In this document: positions 1 through 7,675 of the stretch, one piece after another
Layout: every line of letters begins with the position of its first letter
How positions within the stretch are numbered: the first letter of the stretch is position 1
Source: Spirosoma sp.
Lineage (GTDB): Bacteria > Bacteroidota > Bacteroidia > Cytophagales > Spirosomataceae
DNA: 16,097 nt
NCBI GenBank assembly: GCA_028288385.1
Contig: JAQBNX010000021.1
Span: 1 to 16,097, forward strand
Direction of reading: 5' to 3'
Notes under the pieces: model-generated
Told to the model about the DNA's origin: nothing
What the model saw: only the letters and a program-made list of their open reading frames with translations
Database searches by the model: none
Made by a program: the position numbers and the translations under genes

Positions 1-1167
1 ATTCTGCACGATTTCCAGCCCGGAACAGCCACCGCTGCCAGTGCTGGAACGGTCAGTACGTTCGGGCTTGAAAGCAAATATGGCCTAGAAAACGCTCTGT
101 ACGTGGGCAATGAGCAGCAACTCACACCCAAATTACAGTTACAGTATGGGCTGCGCTATTCCCTGTTCAACTACATCGGGCCTGGCGAAGCCTATACCTT
201 TGGCGAGAACGTAGTGGGCAATCGGTCACGGTTGCCGGTTGCCATTACGCGTTACGGGCAGGGAAGCAACATTAAAACCTATGGTAACTGGGAGCCACGT
301 CTGGCTGCTAAATATGAACTGGGCAACAACAGCTCATTTAAACTCAGCTACAATCGTCTGGCGCAGTACATCCACCTAATCTCCAACACCACCGCGTCGA
401 CGCCGTTAGACGTCTGGACACCATCGACCAACAACATTAAACCACAGATTGGCGATCAGGTGGCCGGCGGATTTTTCAAAAATTTTGGGGCTATGAAAGG
501 CGCTGGCAGCGAGTTTGAAGCGTCGGTAGAGGTTTATTATAAATGGCTTCAGAACCAGATCGACTACGTAGACGGTGCTAACCTTATTTTAAATAAATAC
601 CTGGAAGGAGACCTGCTGAGCGGCAAGGGTCGGGCCTACGGAGCCGAGTTCTACCTGAAGCGTAACACAGGCATTGTCAATGGCTGGGTCAGTTATACGC
701 TGGCTAAAACGGAGCGCCAGGTAGCGGGCATCAATGGAGGCAACTGGTATCCAACCCGCTTCGACAAACGACACACACTGACAACAGTGCTGTTGCTGGA
801 TCCACCTAGTGCTAAGCGCTGGAATTTTTCGGCCACGTTTACGTTTGCCTCGGGCACACCCGGTACATTTCCAACAAATCGGTTCGAAATTGAGGGATTT
901 GTGGGGCAGGTTATCAACGGCCGTAACAACTACCGCATTCCGCCCTATCACCGGCTCGACCTGGCCGCTACACTGGCGGGGCGCCGGCGACCCGGCAAAC
1001 GAAAAGAAGACAACTGGGTGTTCTCGGTCTATAATGTGTATGCCCGAAAAAATCCGTTTTCTGTGTTCTTTCAATCAGACACCGACAATCCCCGGTTGAC
1101 GCAGGCCATACGATACTCTGTTTTCGCCACGGCGATCCCATCGATAACGTATAATTTTAAGTTCTAA
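1..1167 (+). CDS. TonB-dependent outer-membrane receptor, C-terminal part (5' end outside window)
   Basis: The frame is open from base 1 to a TAA at 1165-1167, giving 388 residues of a protein whose start lies upstream. The valine/GTG at 103 is internal, because the reading frame continues unbroken before it. The visible part has the alternating polar/aromatic beta-strand pattern of an outer-membrane barrel, with typical segments such as LQYGLRYSLFNYIGPG, YEASVEVYYKW-like strands, GWVSYTLAKTERQ, FDKRHTLTTVLLLDP and a terminal strand SITYNFKF ending in phenylalanine, as expected for recognition by the BAM machinery. Family knowledge: such receptors import nutrients across the outer membrane using TonB-ExbBD energy. 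The substrate cannot be read from this part, and the plug and any carboxypeptidase-like N-terminal domain are not visible. The DUF4249 lipoprotein gene follows after 38 bases, a pairing common in Bacteroidota. Family call is confident; substrate unknown. Confidence 0.9.
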   Translation: MLHDFQPGTATAASAGTVSTFGLESKYGLENALYVGNEQQLTPKLQLQYGLRYSLFNYIGPGEAYTFGENVVGNRSRLPVAITRYGQGSNIKTYGNWEPRLAAKYELGNNSSFKLSYNRLAQYIHLISNTTASTPLDVWTPSTNNIKPQIGDQVAGGFFKNFGAMKGAGSEFEASVEVYYKWLQNQIDYVDGANLILNKYLEGDLLSGKGRAYGAEFYLKRNTGIVNGWVSYTLAKTERQVAGINGGNWYPTRFDKRHTLTTVLLLDPPSAKRWNFSATFTFASGTPGTFPTNRFEIEGFVGQVINGRNNYRIPPYHRLDLAATLAGRRRPGKRKEDNWVFSVYNVYARKNPFSVFFQSDTDNPRLTQAIRYSVFATAIPSITYNFKF

Positions 1168-1205
1168 CGCAAGGCCAATCGGCTGGTCAGCCTTACCGTG
1201 TTACC

Positions 1206-2111
1206 ATGAAACTGCATTCTATATTGCTCCGCTTCGGCGGTCTCATTTTGATTGCTTCCTCGTTAACTCTCTACAGTTGCGAAACCGTAATCGACGCCAA
1301 ACTCGATACGGGTCCAACTCAGTTAACGGTCGATGCAACCATTACCGACCAGCCCGGTCAGCAGTCCATCCGGCTGACCCAGACAGCCGCTTATTTCGAT
1401 AACAGCCCATCGCCGGCGGCCATCGGTGCCACCGTAAACGTGTCGGACGGGGCAGGACGCACTTTTCCCTTCAACGACTCAGCCAGTACCGGTTACTACG
1501 TATGGAAACCGAAGGCAGGCGACACCCTGGGGCAAATTGGGCAAACCTATAACTTGAGCATCACTTACCAGGGCAACACCTACCGGGCTAGTTCGACAAT
1601 GAACCGGGTTCCACCCGTCGATTCAATTATTTTCAGAAAGAAAAAGCTTAATCCCTTATCCAGTACTGAAGGCTACCAGGCCGAGTTCTACGCCCGCGAC
1701 TTGCCCGGTGCTACTGATTACTACCGGATCCGGTTTTTTCGAAATGGTGTATTGCAGAACAGAGCACGCGATATCATTACACTCAAGGATGCGTCGTTTT
1801 CGGGAAGTGCCAACACCGATGGATTCGTGTTTATCCGCCCATTTCGGCAGTCAATCAACCCCGATAGTTTATACGCGCCCAATGACATAGTCAACGTGGA
1901 GATTCGGTCCATTACACCGGAGGCTTATGAATTCTGGCAGCAGTTTGCGCGGCAGATCACTAATGGTGGTCTGTTTGCTACGCCCCCTGCCAACGTACCC
2001 ACGAACATTATTAATACAAATTCCAGTGGTCCTGCCGCAACAGGGTTCTTTACGGCTTCAGCCGTTCGGAGCCGCTCTGCCCAGGTTGCCGCGCCGAATA
2101 TACGCGAGTAA
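1206..2111 (+). CDS. DUF4249-family lipoprotein
   Basis: A 301-residue protein starting at ATG 1206. The N-terminus is a lipoprotein signal: basic start, hydrophobic stretch (about residues 7-22) and the lipobox LYSC with Cys25 as the probable lipidation site. The mature part begins ETVIDAKL and continues with LTVDATITDQPGQQSIRLTQ, the entry segment I associate with DUF4249. It is followed by a beta-rich domain with SDGAGRTFPF, TYNLSITYQGNTYRASS and VPPVDSI. These motifs and the length of about 300 residues fit DUF4249, a Bacteroidota family of unknown biochemical role whose genes usually sit beside TonB-dependent receptors. The position 38 bases behind the receptor suggests cotranscription and a role as a surface or periplasmic partner of the receptor; this is inference. 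It ends 95 bases before the convergent FG-GAP gene. Confidence 0.85.
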   Translation: MKLHSILLRFGGLILIASSLTLYSCETVIDAKLDTGPTQLTVDATITDQPGQQSIRLTQTAAYFDNSPSPAAIGATVNVSDGAGRTFPFNDSASTGYYVWKPKAGDTLGQIGQTYNLSITYQGNTYRASSTMNRVPPVDSIIFRKKKLNPLSSTEGYQAEFYARDLPGATDYYRIRFFRNGVLQNRARDIITLKDASFSGSANTDGFVFIRPFRQSINPDSLYAPNDIVNVEIRSITPEAYEFWQQFARQITNGGLFATPPANVPTNIINTNSSGPAATGFFTASAVRSRSAQVAAPNIRE

Positions 2112-2206
2112 TAGAGCAGAGCTCAGCTCATTGAGCAGCGCCAGCCAAAGCCGGGCCCTTTCCCGCAGCCTCGCCCAGCGGTTTCAATCGCGGTCCGTTT
2201 CTCTGC

Positions 2207-5200
2207 TTAGAATGAATATCGCTTCGTGATTGTTTCGCCCGGCAGGAGCCAGACACCCCGCGCCGATTGCGAATAGAACGATGTACCAAAGGGTACTTCC
2301 TGGCGTCGGGTGTGGCCATTTCTCAACCGAACGTCAACCGCCATCGTGCGCGCATCCAACGGCGTAAATGTTTGCGGTTGCCGAGTGCCAAACACACGCA
2401 GGGGGCCGCGGTTTTGGGATACGGCCAACCGACACCGCCCCTGCGCATCCGGCCAGTTAACGAGCGCTTTGGCATTGCCCGGTACGTAAAAACCACTTTT
2501 CTGCATTGTCAGTGGGGTAAATCCGCCTTTGCCATCGCCCTTAAGTATGAGCCCTTCGAAGGCATCCATCCGGCCGCCTACCAGGTCGCTGCCGTAGTCA
2601 TTGCCCACGAGTACCGCGTCCAGATTGCCGTCGCCGTCCACATCCTGCGCCAGCGTGCCAAACACGGGAGCCGTCTGGGCGGCCAGAGGCAGTGAATGAA
2701 CTTCGAAAACCGGACCGCCAGACCCGCCATTGCCTTTGTTTTCGATATAGCAGCTCGACGTGTTCGTCACCGATAGCTTCAGCGCCTGATTTCGCTCTTC
2801 CTGGGTTAATATCTCGCCCATGCTGGCTTCCCCAAATGCGTTGTATTTAACGTAGCGCTTTTTTATGCCAATCATCTGGCGCACCATATCGTCCCAGCCG
2901 AAGTACGGATATTCGGTGTACTGACCCTTGGCGTTCTTGAAATAGACCGAGGTAAACGCATCGTAAAAGCCGTTGTTGTCGAAATCACCCGCATACATCC
3001 GCACCGGCCGTTCGGGGCTGGCCCGGAGCAGCGTATTCTGGCCGAGGTTGCCTGCCAAATAATCAATGTCGCCGTCGTTATCGAAGTCGCCCGGTGTTAG
3101 CGAATTCCAAAAACCGCTTTTGTCATCCAGGCCGCTATTGTCCAGCGGGGTGAGACGCCCTTTGTCGTTACGTAGCATCGTGAGCGGTGCCCACTCGCTG
3201 GCCAGCATCAGGTCGGGATCACCGTCGCGGTCGAAGTCTGTCCAGAGAGCATCGCAGGTTAATCCTCCTTTTGCCAGCACCGGAGCCAGCTCGGCCGTAA
3301 CGTCGGTAAACTTCGGCCCCGCCGAACCTGCACGGACCTGTTCCCCATCATTCCTGAGCAGGTAACTCGCCACCGGCATGGGGTATTTGTTCGGTTCTAC
3401 GCGCCCCCCCACAAACAGATCAAGATCGCCGTCATGGTCGAAGTCAGCGGCTTTCACGCACGAGCCACTGACACGAATCTCAGGCAGCGCATCGGGAGAC
3501 AAGGCGAATGTTCCTGTGCCATCGTTTATGTAGAGCCGGTGTTTTAGCGCATCCGCATTCTGGTTGGGCATAAGCTGAGCATTACTGCTGGCGGCATACA
3601 GGTCCAGATCACCATCGGCGTCGGCATCGAACAGGAGAAGCCCGGCGTCTTCGGATAGTTTGGCGGGGAGCGCTTTCATCGTAAACCTACCCGTAGGCTG
3701 TTGCAGCAACACTTCCGTCGAGTAGTTGGAACTGCCCCCCACGACCATGTCCATTAGTCCGTCGCCATTTACGTCACCAACGGCCAGACCGGGACCATAT
3801 TGGCTGAACTTGTGGAGCAGCGTCTTTTGCTGGTTGAAGTCAATGAAATCGGCGTCTTCATGTCGATACGTAAGGCCGAGCGAATCCGTTACGTCCTGCA
3901 GCAACGCTTTCTCCTGAGGGCGGTTCTGTAGGTTAACGGTCGAATCTTTGGCATCAGCCGCTCTAACCGTAATGGTCTGATCGGCATTAACGCTGGGCAG
4001 GACCTGCACCCGGCCACCCGGCCACGTTACTTTCAGATTTTTAACAGCCGTGAGTCCGCCTAAACCCAGATGAGCCACCGGCTCCACACTAGACAGAAAA
4101 CCCCGGTAAGGCGTGTGTTCATAGAATTCCTTGCGCTCTCCGGGAAGGTCATATTCAACGATAGCACCCAAGCCCATTGGGTTCGCTTTGTCACCCACGA
4201 ACTTAATGCGGAGGTAATGGGCCGTTGCTGGTTTCTTCTCGGAGAGGTTATTGCGATAGACGAAGGCCTCATCGTTAATGTTATTAACAACGTAGTCCAG
4301 GTCGCCGTCGCCGTCAAAATCCGCGACAGCTGCACCGTTCGAAAAACTGGGCTCGGCCATGCCCCAACTGTCGGTCATGTTCTCGAACACCGGTGCCCCG
4401 GATTGTGCATTACCCCGGTTTCGAAAGGCATAGTTATTCACTTTGACCTGAGGCATTTTGGCGGTTAGTTCCATCCGCAGGGCATCCGTCAGGAGGTTAT
4501 TGACGCCACTGTAGTAGTTGGTGAAATCGCGGTCGGTAACATCGCGTGGGAACCCATTGGTCACGAGCAAATCCCGGTAGCCATCGTGATCGACATCAAC
4601 GAGCAACGGCGACCAACTCCACTCCGTTTCCGACACACCCGCCAGCATACTCACCTCGCTGAACACCGGCAAATCTGCTCCGGATGTATCAGTACTCGGT
4701 GGGCGTACCCTGGACGGCCGTACCCCGGATGGCCGTATCCCCTGGTTAAGTTGCAGGGTGTTACGCGCGTACTGGTATTCGTAGCCCAGCCGGTCCCATT
4801 CCTGATAGACAAAATAGTTGCTGCCACCCATCAGGCTCTTTTTGCGCAGATTGTCTTCGGGTAGCATGTCCATGGCCACAATATCTGCGAGACCATCGTT
4901 GTTAATGTCGGCTACGTCGTTGCCCATCGCCGAATAGCTGGTGTGCCTGAAGGTCTCTTTAACGCGGTTCGTAAACGTCCCGTTTTTGTTATTGATGTAA
5001 AGCAAATCGCGGGTGGCGAAGTCGTTGGTGACGTAAATGTCCTTCCAGCCGTCCCGGTTGATGTCGCAGATATTAATGCCCAGGCCATATCCTTCGTGCA
5101 GAATGCCCGCCTGTTTCGATACGTCGGTGTAGTATGCATGCCCGCGTTTGGCATCAAAGTCATTGCGGTAGAGCCGATCAACGTTGGGAGAGGTGCCAGT

Positions 5201-5839
5201 GGTATTTTGTTCGCGGAGGTTTGACGTTGTTTTCTCATCAAAAATCTGATCAACCAGGACATACAGGTCCAGGTCGCCGTCGTTGTCGTAGTCGAAAAAG
5301 GCAGAATGTGTCGTATAGGTTGTGTCGGCAATGCCGTAGTCGGTAGCCATCTCGCGGAAGCGTGGTGCACCGTCGGCGTCATTACCCTGATTGACATACA
5401 GTAAGTTTGCCCGCTGGGACGCCAGTTTATGGAGTGTGTTGGAGACGTATACGTCTAATTTTCCATCGGCGTTGATGTCCACGATCGACACTCCTGAGCA
5501 CCAGCGCCCGCCCCCGCCCACGCCCGCCGACTGCGTGACATCGCGAAAGCTCATGTCTCCCTTGTTAACGTACAGTTTGTTGGATACCTGATTGCCCGCA
5601 AAAAATACGTCGGGTTTCTGATCGCCGTTGAAGTCACCCACGCCTACGCCCCCGCCGTTGTAGATGTACTGGTAGTTGAGGATGTTGAGCGTATCGCTTT
5701 CAACTATGGTGTTGGCAAACGTAATGCCCGTTTTGGAGGAGTCTAGTCGCTCGAAGAGTGGTTTTTCTTTGCAACCAGTGAGTAACAGGGTAAGTCCGGC
5801 CGACAGTAACCAAAAACAGAACGTATAACTTGGTTTCAT
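2207..5839 (-). CDS. Large FG-GAP/VCBS-repeat lipoprotein with ASPIC/UnbV domain
   Basis: A 1210-residue protein, ATG at 5839-5837 and TAA at 2209-2207. The signal peptide ends in LLTGC (Cys23), so it is probably a lipoprotein. About 14 Ca-binding-loop motifs of the DxNxDGxxD type are visible, for example DFNGDQKPDVFF, DINADGKLDVYV, DYDNDGDLDLYV, DVDHDGYRDLLV, DFDGDGDLDYVV, DFDHDGDLDLFV, DFDNDGDIDYLA and DVDGDGNLDAVL. These mark FG-GAP/VCBS repeats that would fold as two beta-propellers, one on either side of an ASPIC/UnbV domain at about residues 550-612 (segments RKEFYEHTPYRGFLSS and VTWPGGRVQVL). The architecture matches the roughly 1100-1200-residue VCBS proteins common in Cytophagales, whose role is unknown; binding of a surface or extracellular ligand is a guess. 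A short proline/arginine repeat interrupts the sequence near residues 367-381. The gene stands alone on its strand, converging on the DUF4249 gene. Confidence 0.9.
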   Translation of the reverse strand: MKPSYTFCFWLLSAGLTLLLTGCKEKPLFERLDSSKTGITFANTIVESDTLNILNYQYIYNGGGVGVGDFNGDQKPDVFFAGNQVSNKLYVNKGDMSFRDVTQSAGVGGGGRWCSGVSIVDINADGKLDVYVSNTLHKLASQRANLLYVNQGNDADGAPRFREMATDYGIADTTYTTHSAFFDYDNDGDLDLYVLVDQIFDEKTTSNLREQNTTGTSPNVDRLYRNDFDAKRGHAYYTDVSKQAGILHEGYGLGINICDINRDGWKDIYVTNDFATRDLLYINNKNGTFTNRVKETFRHTSYSAMGNDVADINNDGLADIVAMDMLPEDNLRKKSLMGGSNYFVYQEWDRLGYEYQYARNTLQLNQGIRPSGVRPSRVRPPSTDTSGADLPVFSEVSMLAGVSETEWSWSPLLVDVDHDGYRDLLVTNGFPRDVTDRDFTNYYSGVNNLLTDALRMELTAKMPQVKVNNYAFRNRGNAQSGAPVFENMTDSWGMAEPSFSNGAAVADFDGDGDLDYVVNNINDEAFVYRNNLSEKKPATAHYLRIKFVGDKANPMGLGAIVEYDLPGERKEFYEHTPYRGFLSSVEPVAHLGLGGLTAVKNLKVTWPGGRVQVLPSVNADQTITVRAADAKDSTVNLQNRPQEKALLQDVTDSLGLTYRHEDADFIDFNQQKTLLHKFSQYGPGLAVGDVNGDGLMDMVVGGSSNYSTEVLLQQPTGRFTMKALPAKLSEDAGLLLFDADADGDLDLYAASSNAQLMPNQNADALKHRLYINDGTGTFALSPDALPEIRVSGSCVKAADFDHDGDLDLFVGGRVEPNKYPMPVASYLLRNDGEQVRAGSAGPKFTDVTAELAPVLAKGGLTCDALWTDFDRDGDPDLMLASEWAPLTMLRNDKGRLTPLDNSGLDDKSGFWNSLTPGDFDNDGDIDYLAGNLGQNTLLRASPERPVRMYAGDFDNNGFYDAFTSVYFKNAKGQYTEYPYFGWDDMVRQMIGIKKRYVKYNAFGEASMGEILTQEERNQALKLSVTNTSSCYIENKGNGGSGGPVFEVHSLPLAAQTAPVFGTLAQDVDGDGNLDAVLVGNDYGSDLVGGRMDAFEGLILKGDGKGGFTPLTMQKSGFYVPGNAKALVNWPDAQGRCRLAVSQNRGPLRVFGTRQPQTFTPLDARTMAVDVRLRNGHTRRQEVPFGTSFYSQSARGVWLLPGETITKRYSF
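4701..4745 (-). repeat. Three imperfect 15-base tandem repeats inside the FG-GAP gene
   Basis: Three consecutive 15-base units (4701-4715, 4716-4730, 4731-4745) share the core GGCCGTACCC on the plus strand. In the minus-strand protein they read as GIRPS, GVRPS and RVRPP. The unit length is a multiple of three, so copy-number changes would keep the frame. They lie just after NTLQLNQG, in a linker where I would expect only a short connection to the next FSEVSMLAGV segment. Confidence 0.75.
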
Positions 5840-5885
5840 GAATAATTAACGTTGGCTACGGTGGTAGCATGATAAAGACAATCTT

Positions 5886-5893
5886 CAAATTTA
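5886..5893 (-). promoter_or_regulatory. Candidate Bacteroidota -7 box for the FG-GAP lipoprotein gene
   Basis: On the minus strand these bases read TAAATTTG, an exact match to the Bacteroidota -7 consensus TAnnTTTG, about 46 bases before the ATG at 5839. No good TTTG or TTG -33 box was found at the usual distance upstream, so this is only a candidate. Confidence 0.35.
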
Positions 5894-5922
5894 TCCATAA
5901 AAAATACCCCGTCGAAATACAG

Positions 5923-5936
5923 GGCTATTTTTAGCC
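5923..5936 (-). terminator. Weak hairpin behind the flippase gene
   Basis: GGCTA and TAGCC form a 5-bp stem around a TTTT loop, about 46 bases past the flippase stop codon in its direction of transcription. There is no clear run of T after it on the minus strand, so its role as a terminator is uncertain. Confidence 0.25.
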
Positions 5937-5981
5937 ACTAAAACCCATAGTACGAGCGGATAACCGGTCTATTGATACCTT

Positions 5982-7532
5982 CTATCGGGGGCTGACAACC
6001 TTGGTCGGGCGCCCCCGAAACCGCATTAGAAGGGGACGTAATGTGTCGTGTTCAACATGCAAAACAGCCGCCGTAAACAGCCCAAACAAAGCCAGATGAA
6101 CCGGCACGGCCACCCACAGATTAGCAATGGGGAATTGGAACGATGCCCAGATGAGCAGACCGGAACCAACAACATACCCAGCCGCCGATCGTAGGTCGTA
6201 GGGAACAGGGTAATATTTTTCACCCAAAACGTAGCACAGGGCCATCATTACAAAACTGGATGTTAGAAACGCAACGGCACAACCCAAGTAGCCCAGCCGG
6301 GGAATCAGTAGGATATTACCCACGACCGTAATAACGGCTCCCACTATGGTAATGAGTGTACCGAAGCCAGTTTTATCGCTGAGTTTGAACCAGAATGCAA
6401 TGTTGTAGTAAACGCCCAAAAACAGGTTGGCCAGCAGCAGCAGGGGCACAATATCAAGACCGCTACGGTACCGTTTTGACACTAGCAGCCCTATAATGTC
6501 CAGGTTTAAGCTCACGCCCACCCAAATGAACAGACAAACGATCAGAAACCATTTGGTAACACGAGCCAGCAGATCGGGGGCGTTTTTGTCTTCGGCCTGG
6601 GAGAAAAAGAACGGGTCGGCCGCGAACTTGAATGACTGAATGGCGAGGGCCATAAACACCGACAGCTTGTAGCAATTGCCGTAGATTCCCAGCGCATCGG
6701 CCGACGTCAGACCTGGATAAAAGCCTTCGGGCAGATAATGGCGCAGAAACGTCCGGTCAGTCATGTTGTTGATAACACCGGCCAGCCCCGTCAGCATAAT
6801 GGGAAACGCGTAGGCCACCAGCACGCTCACCTGGGTTCGGTCGATTCGGAAATGATAGCCGAGAAATGCGTCCCGCAGCAGGATAAAATAAGCCACGTTG
6901 CCCAGCAGATTGGCCAGAAAAATGTAGCCGGGGCCGATAGCCGGGTTGTAGATCAGACGAATCAGCGGCTGGAAGGCCGTGAGATATTTACCAGCGTAGA
7001 TGTCGCGGCAAACAATCAGAAAAAAAATGTTCAGGGCAACAACGAGGACGATGCTGATGATTTTGGCCCTGACAAATTGCCGGGGTTTGTTCTCTACCCG
7101 CAGCCGTGCAAACGGAATGGCCACGATGGCGTCGATGGCTACAATCAGGGCGGCCCAGATGATGAACGTTTGCTGACCCGGATAGTTGAGCCAGATGGAC
7201 AGTTGCGGGGTTAGCAGAATGATGCTCACCGTAAAAACGCCCGTAACCACCAGAACAAGGCTTAGCGTATCGTTGAACACCTGTTGTCGTTCGTCAGAAT
7301 GCTGGCTTTTATTACGCGCAGCAAAACGGAAAAAAGCGGTTTCCAGTCCTAATGTGTAGATGGTCAACAGTACGGCTACGTAGCTGTATAGTTCGACATT
7401 GGAGGCCAGTTCGCCCGGTCGGGGAAAAACGTATGTTTGCAGCGGAACCAGCACAAAGTTGAGCATGCGCCCTAAAATTGTACTAATACCATAAAGGGCG
7501 GTGTCGCCCGCTAATTTCTTGAACGTGCTCAT
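5982..7532 (-). CDS. Polysaccharide (Wzx/MATE-like) flippase
   Basis: An integral membrane protein of 516 residues if started at the ATG at 7532-7530. The frame extends upstream to a TTG at 7571, but family members begin near the STFKKLAGDTALYG segment and a candidate -7 box overlaps the TTG, so the inner ATG is preferred. Many hydrophobic helices, about 12-14, run through the whole chain. The N-terminal segment LYGISTILGRMLNFVLVPL is the characteristic first-helix region of Wzx/PST-type exporters in Bacteroidota. The family moves lipid-linked oligosaccharides or related amphiphiles across the inner membrane during glycan export. No glycosyltransferase genes are adjacent, so the substrate (O-antigen, capsule or lipid II-like) cannot be told. 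It is transcribed divergently from purH. The C-terminus is a basic tail ending KVVSPR. Confidence 0.85.
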   Translation of the reverse strand: MSTFKKLAGDTALYGISTILGRMLNFVLVPLQTYVFPRPGELASNVELYSYVAVLLTIYTLGLETAFFRFAARNKSQHSDERQQVFNDTLSLVLVVTGVFTVSIILLTPQLSIWLNYPGQQTFIIWAALIVAIDAIVAIPFARLRVENKPRQFVRAKIISIVLVVALNIFFLIVCRDIYAGKYLTAFQPLIRLIYNPAIGPGYIFLANLLGNVAYFILLRDAFLGYHFRIDRTQVSVLVAYAFPIMLTGLAGVINNMTDRTFLRHYLPEGFYPGLTSADALGIYGNCYKLSVFMALAIQSFKFAADPFFFSQAEDKNAPDLLARVTKWFLIVCLFIWVGVSLNLDIIGLLVSKRYRSGLDIVPLLLLANLFLGVYYNIAFWFKLSDKTGFGTLITIVGAVITVVGNILLIPRLGYLGCAVAFLTSSFVMMALCYVLGEKYYPVPYDLRSAAGYVVGSGLLIWASFQFPIANLWVAVPVHLALFGLFTAAVLHVEHDTLRPLLMRFRGRPTKVVSPR

Positions 7533-7568
7533 TGAAGCAGAAAACTCCGAACAAACAGTCCGGAAAGA

Positions 7569-7576
7569 CAAAGTTA
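7569..7576 (-). promoter_or_regulatory. Candidate -7 box for the flippase gene
   Basis: The minus strand reads TAACTTTG, matching TAnnTTTG. Transcription would start around 7562, roughly 30 bases before the ATG at 7532 and downstream of the alternative TTG at 7571, which supports the shorter protein. No clear -33 box was seen. Confidence 0.4.
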
Positions 7577-7587
7577 AGACCTTTGGT

Positions 7588-7595
7588 TATCTTTG
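7588..7595 (+). promoter_or_regulatory. Candidate -7 box for purH
   Basis: The sequence TATCTTTG matches the Bacteroidota -7 consensus TAnnTTTG, about 80 bases before the purH ATG. Transcription would begin near 7602, almost at the ATG (7604) of a small leader ORF. It sits 11 bases from the opposing candidate box for the flippase gene. No good -33 element was found. Confidence 0.4.
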
Positions 7596-7603
7596 GGCTT
7601 CCA

Positions 7604-7675
7604 ATGAAGAATGCCAGTTTTGGTATTCATCGCATTCAGGCCGTTATTGATTCCTCTTTCCTCATAGCCCTTTGA
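7604..7675 (+). CDS. Possible 23-codon leader ORF overlapping purH start
   Basis: An ATG at 7604 opens a 23-codon frame (beginning MKNASFGIHR) that stops at TGA 7673-7675. The last A of that stop is the first base of the purH ATG, giving the overlap TGATG that is typical of translational coupling. The start lies just behind the predicted transcription start from the box at 7588-7595, so the message could be nearly leaderless. No similarity to a known leader peptide is recognised, and so short a frame can occur by chance. Confidence 0.3.
   Translation: MKNASFGIHRIQAVIDSSFLIAL

Noticed and set aside
589..1074. 161-codon minus-strand ORF opposite the receptor gene
   Set aside because: The plus-strand frame carries the receptor barrel and ends correctly. 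The antisense product has no recognisable domain.
4912..5397. 161-codon minus-strand ORF within the FG-GAP gene
   Set aside because: It is a frame shadow: low-complexity T/P/A/R-rich protein with no family motifs, while the overlapping frame has clear FG-GAP repeats throughout.
6738..7214. 158-codon plus-strand ORF opposite the flippase gene
   Set aside because: Hydrophilic, Q/D/N-rich translation of the antisense of transmembrane helices. No motif supports it.
7530..7571. Longer flippase N-terminus starting at TTG 7571
   Set aside because: The extra 13 residues are not typical of the family, the start is a TTG, and it overlaps the candidate -7 box; the ATG at 7532 is preferred.
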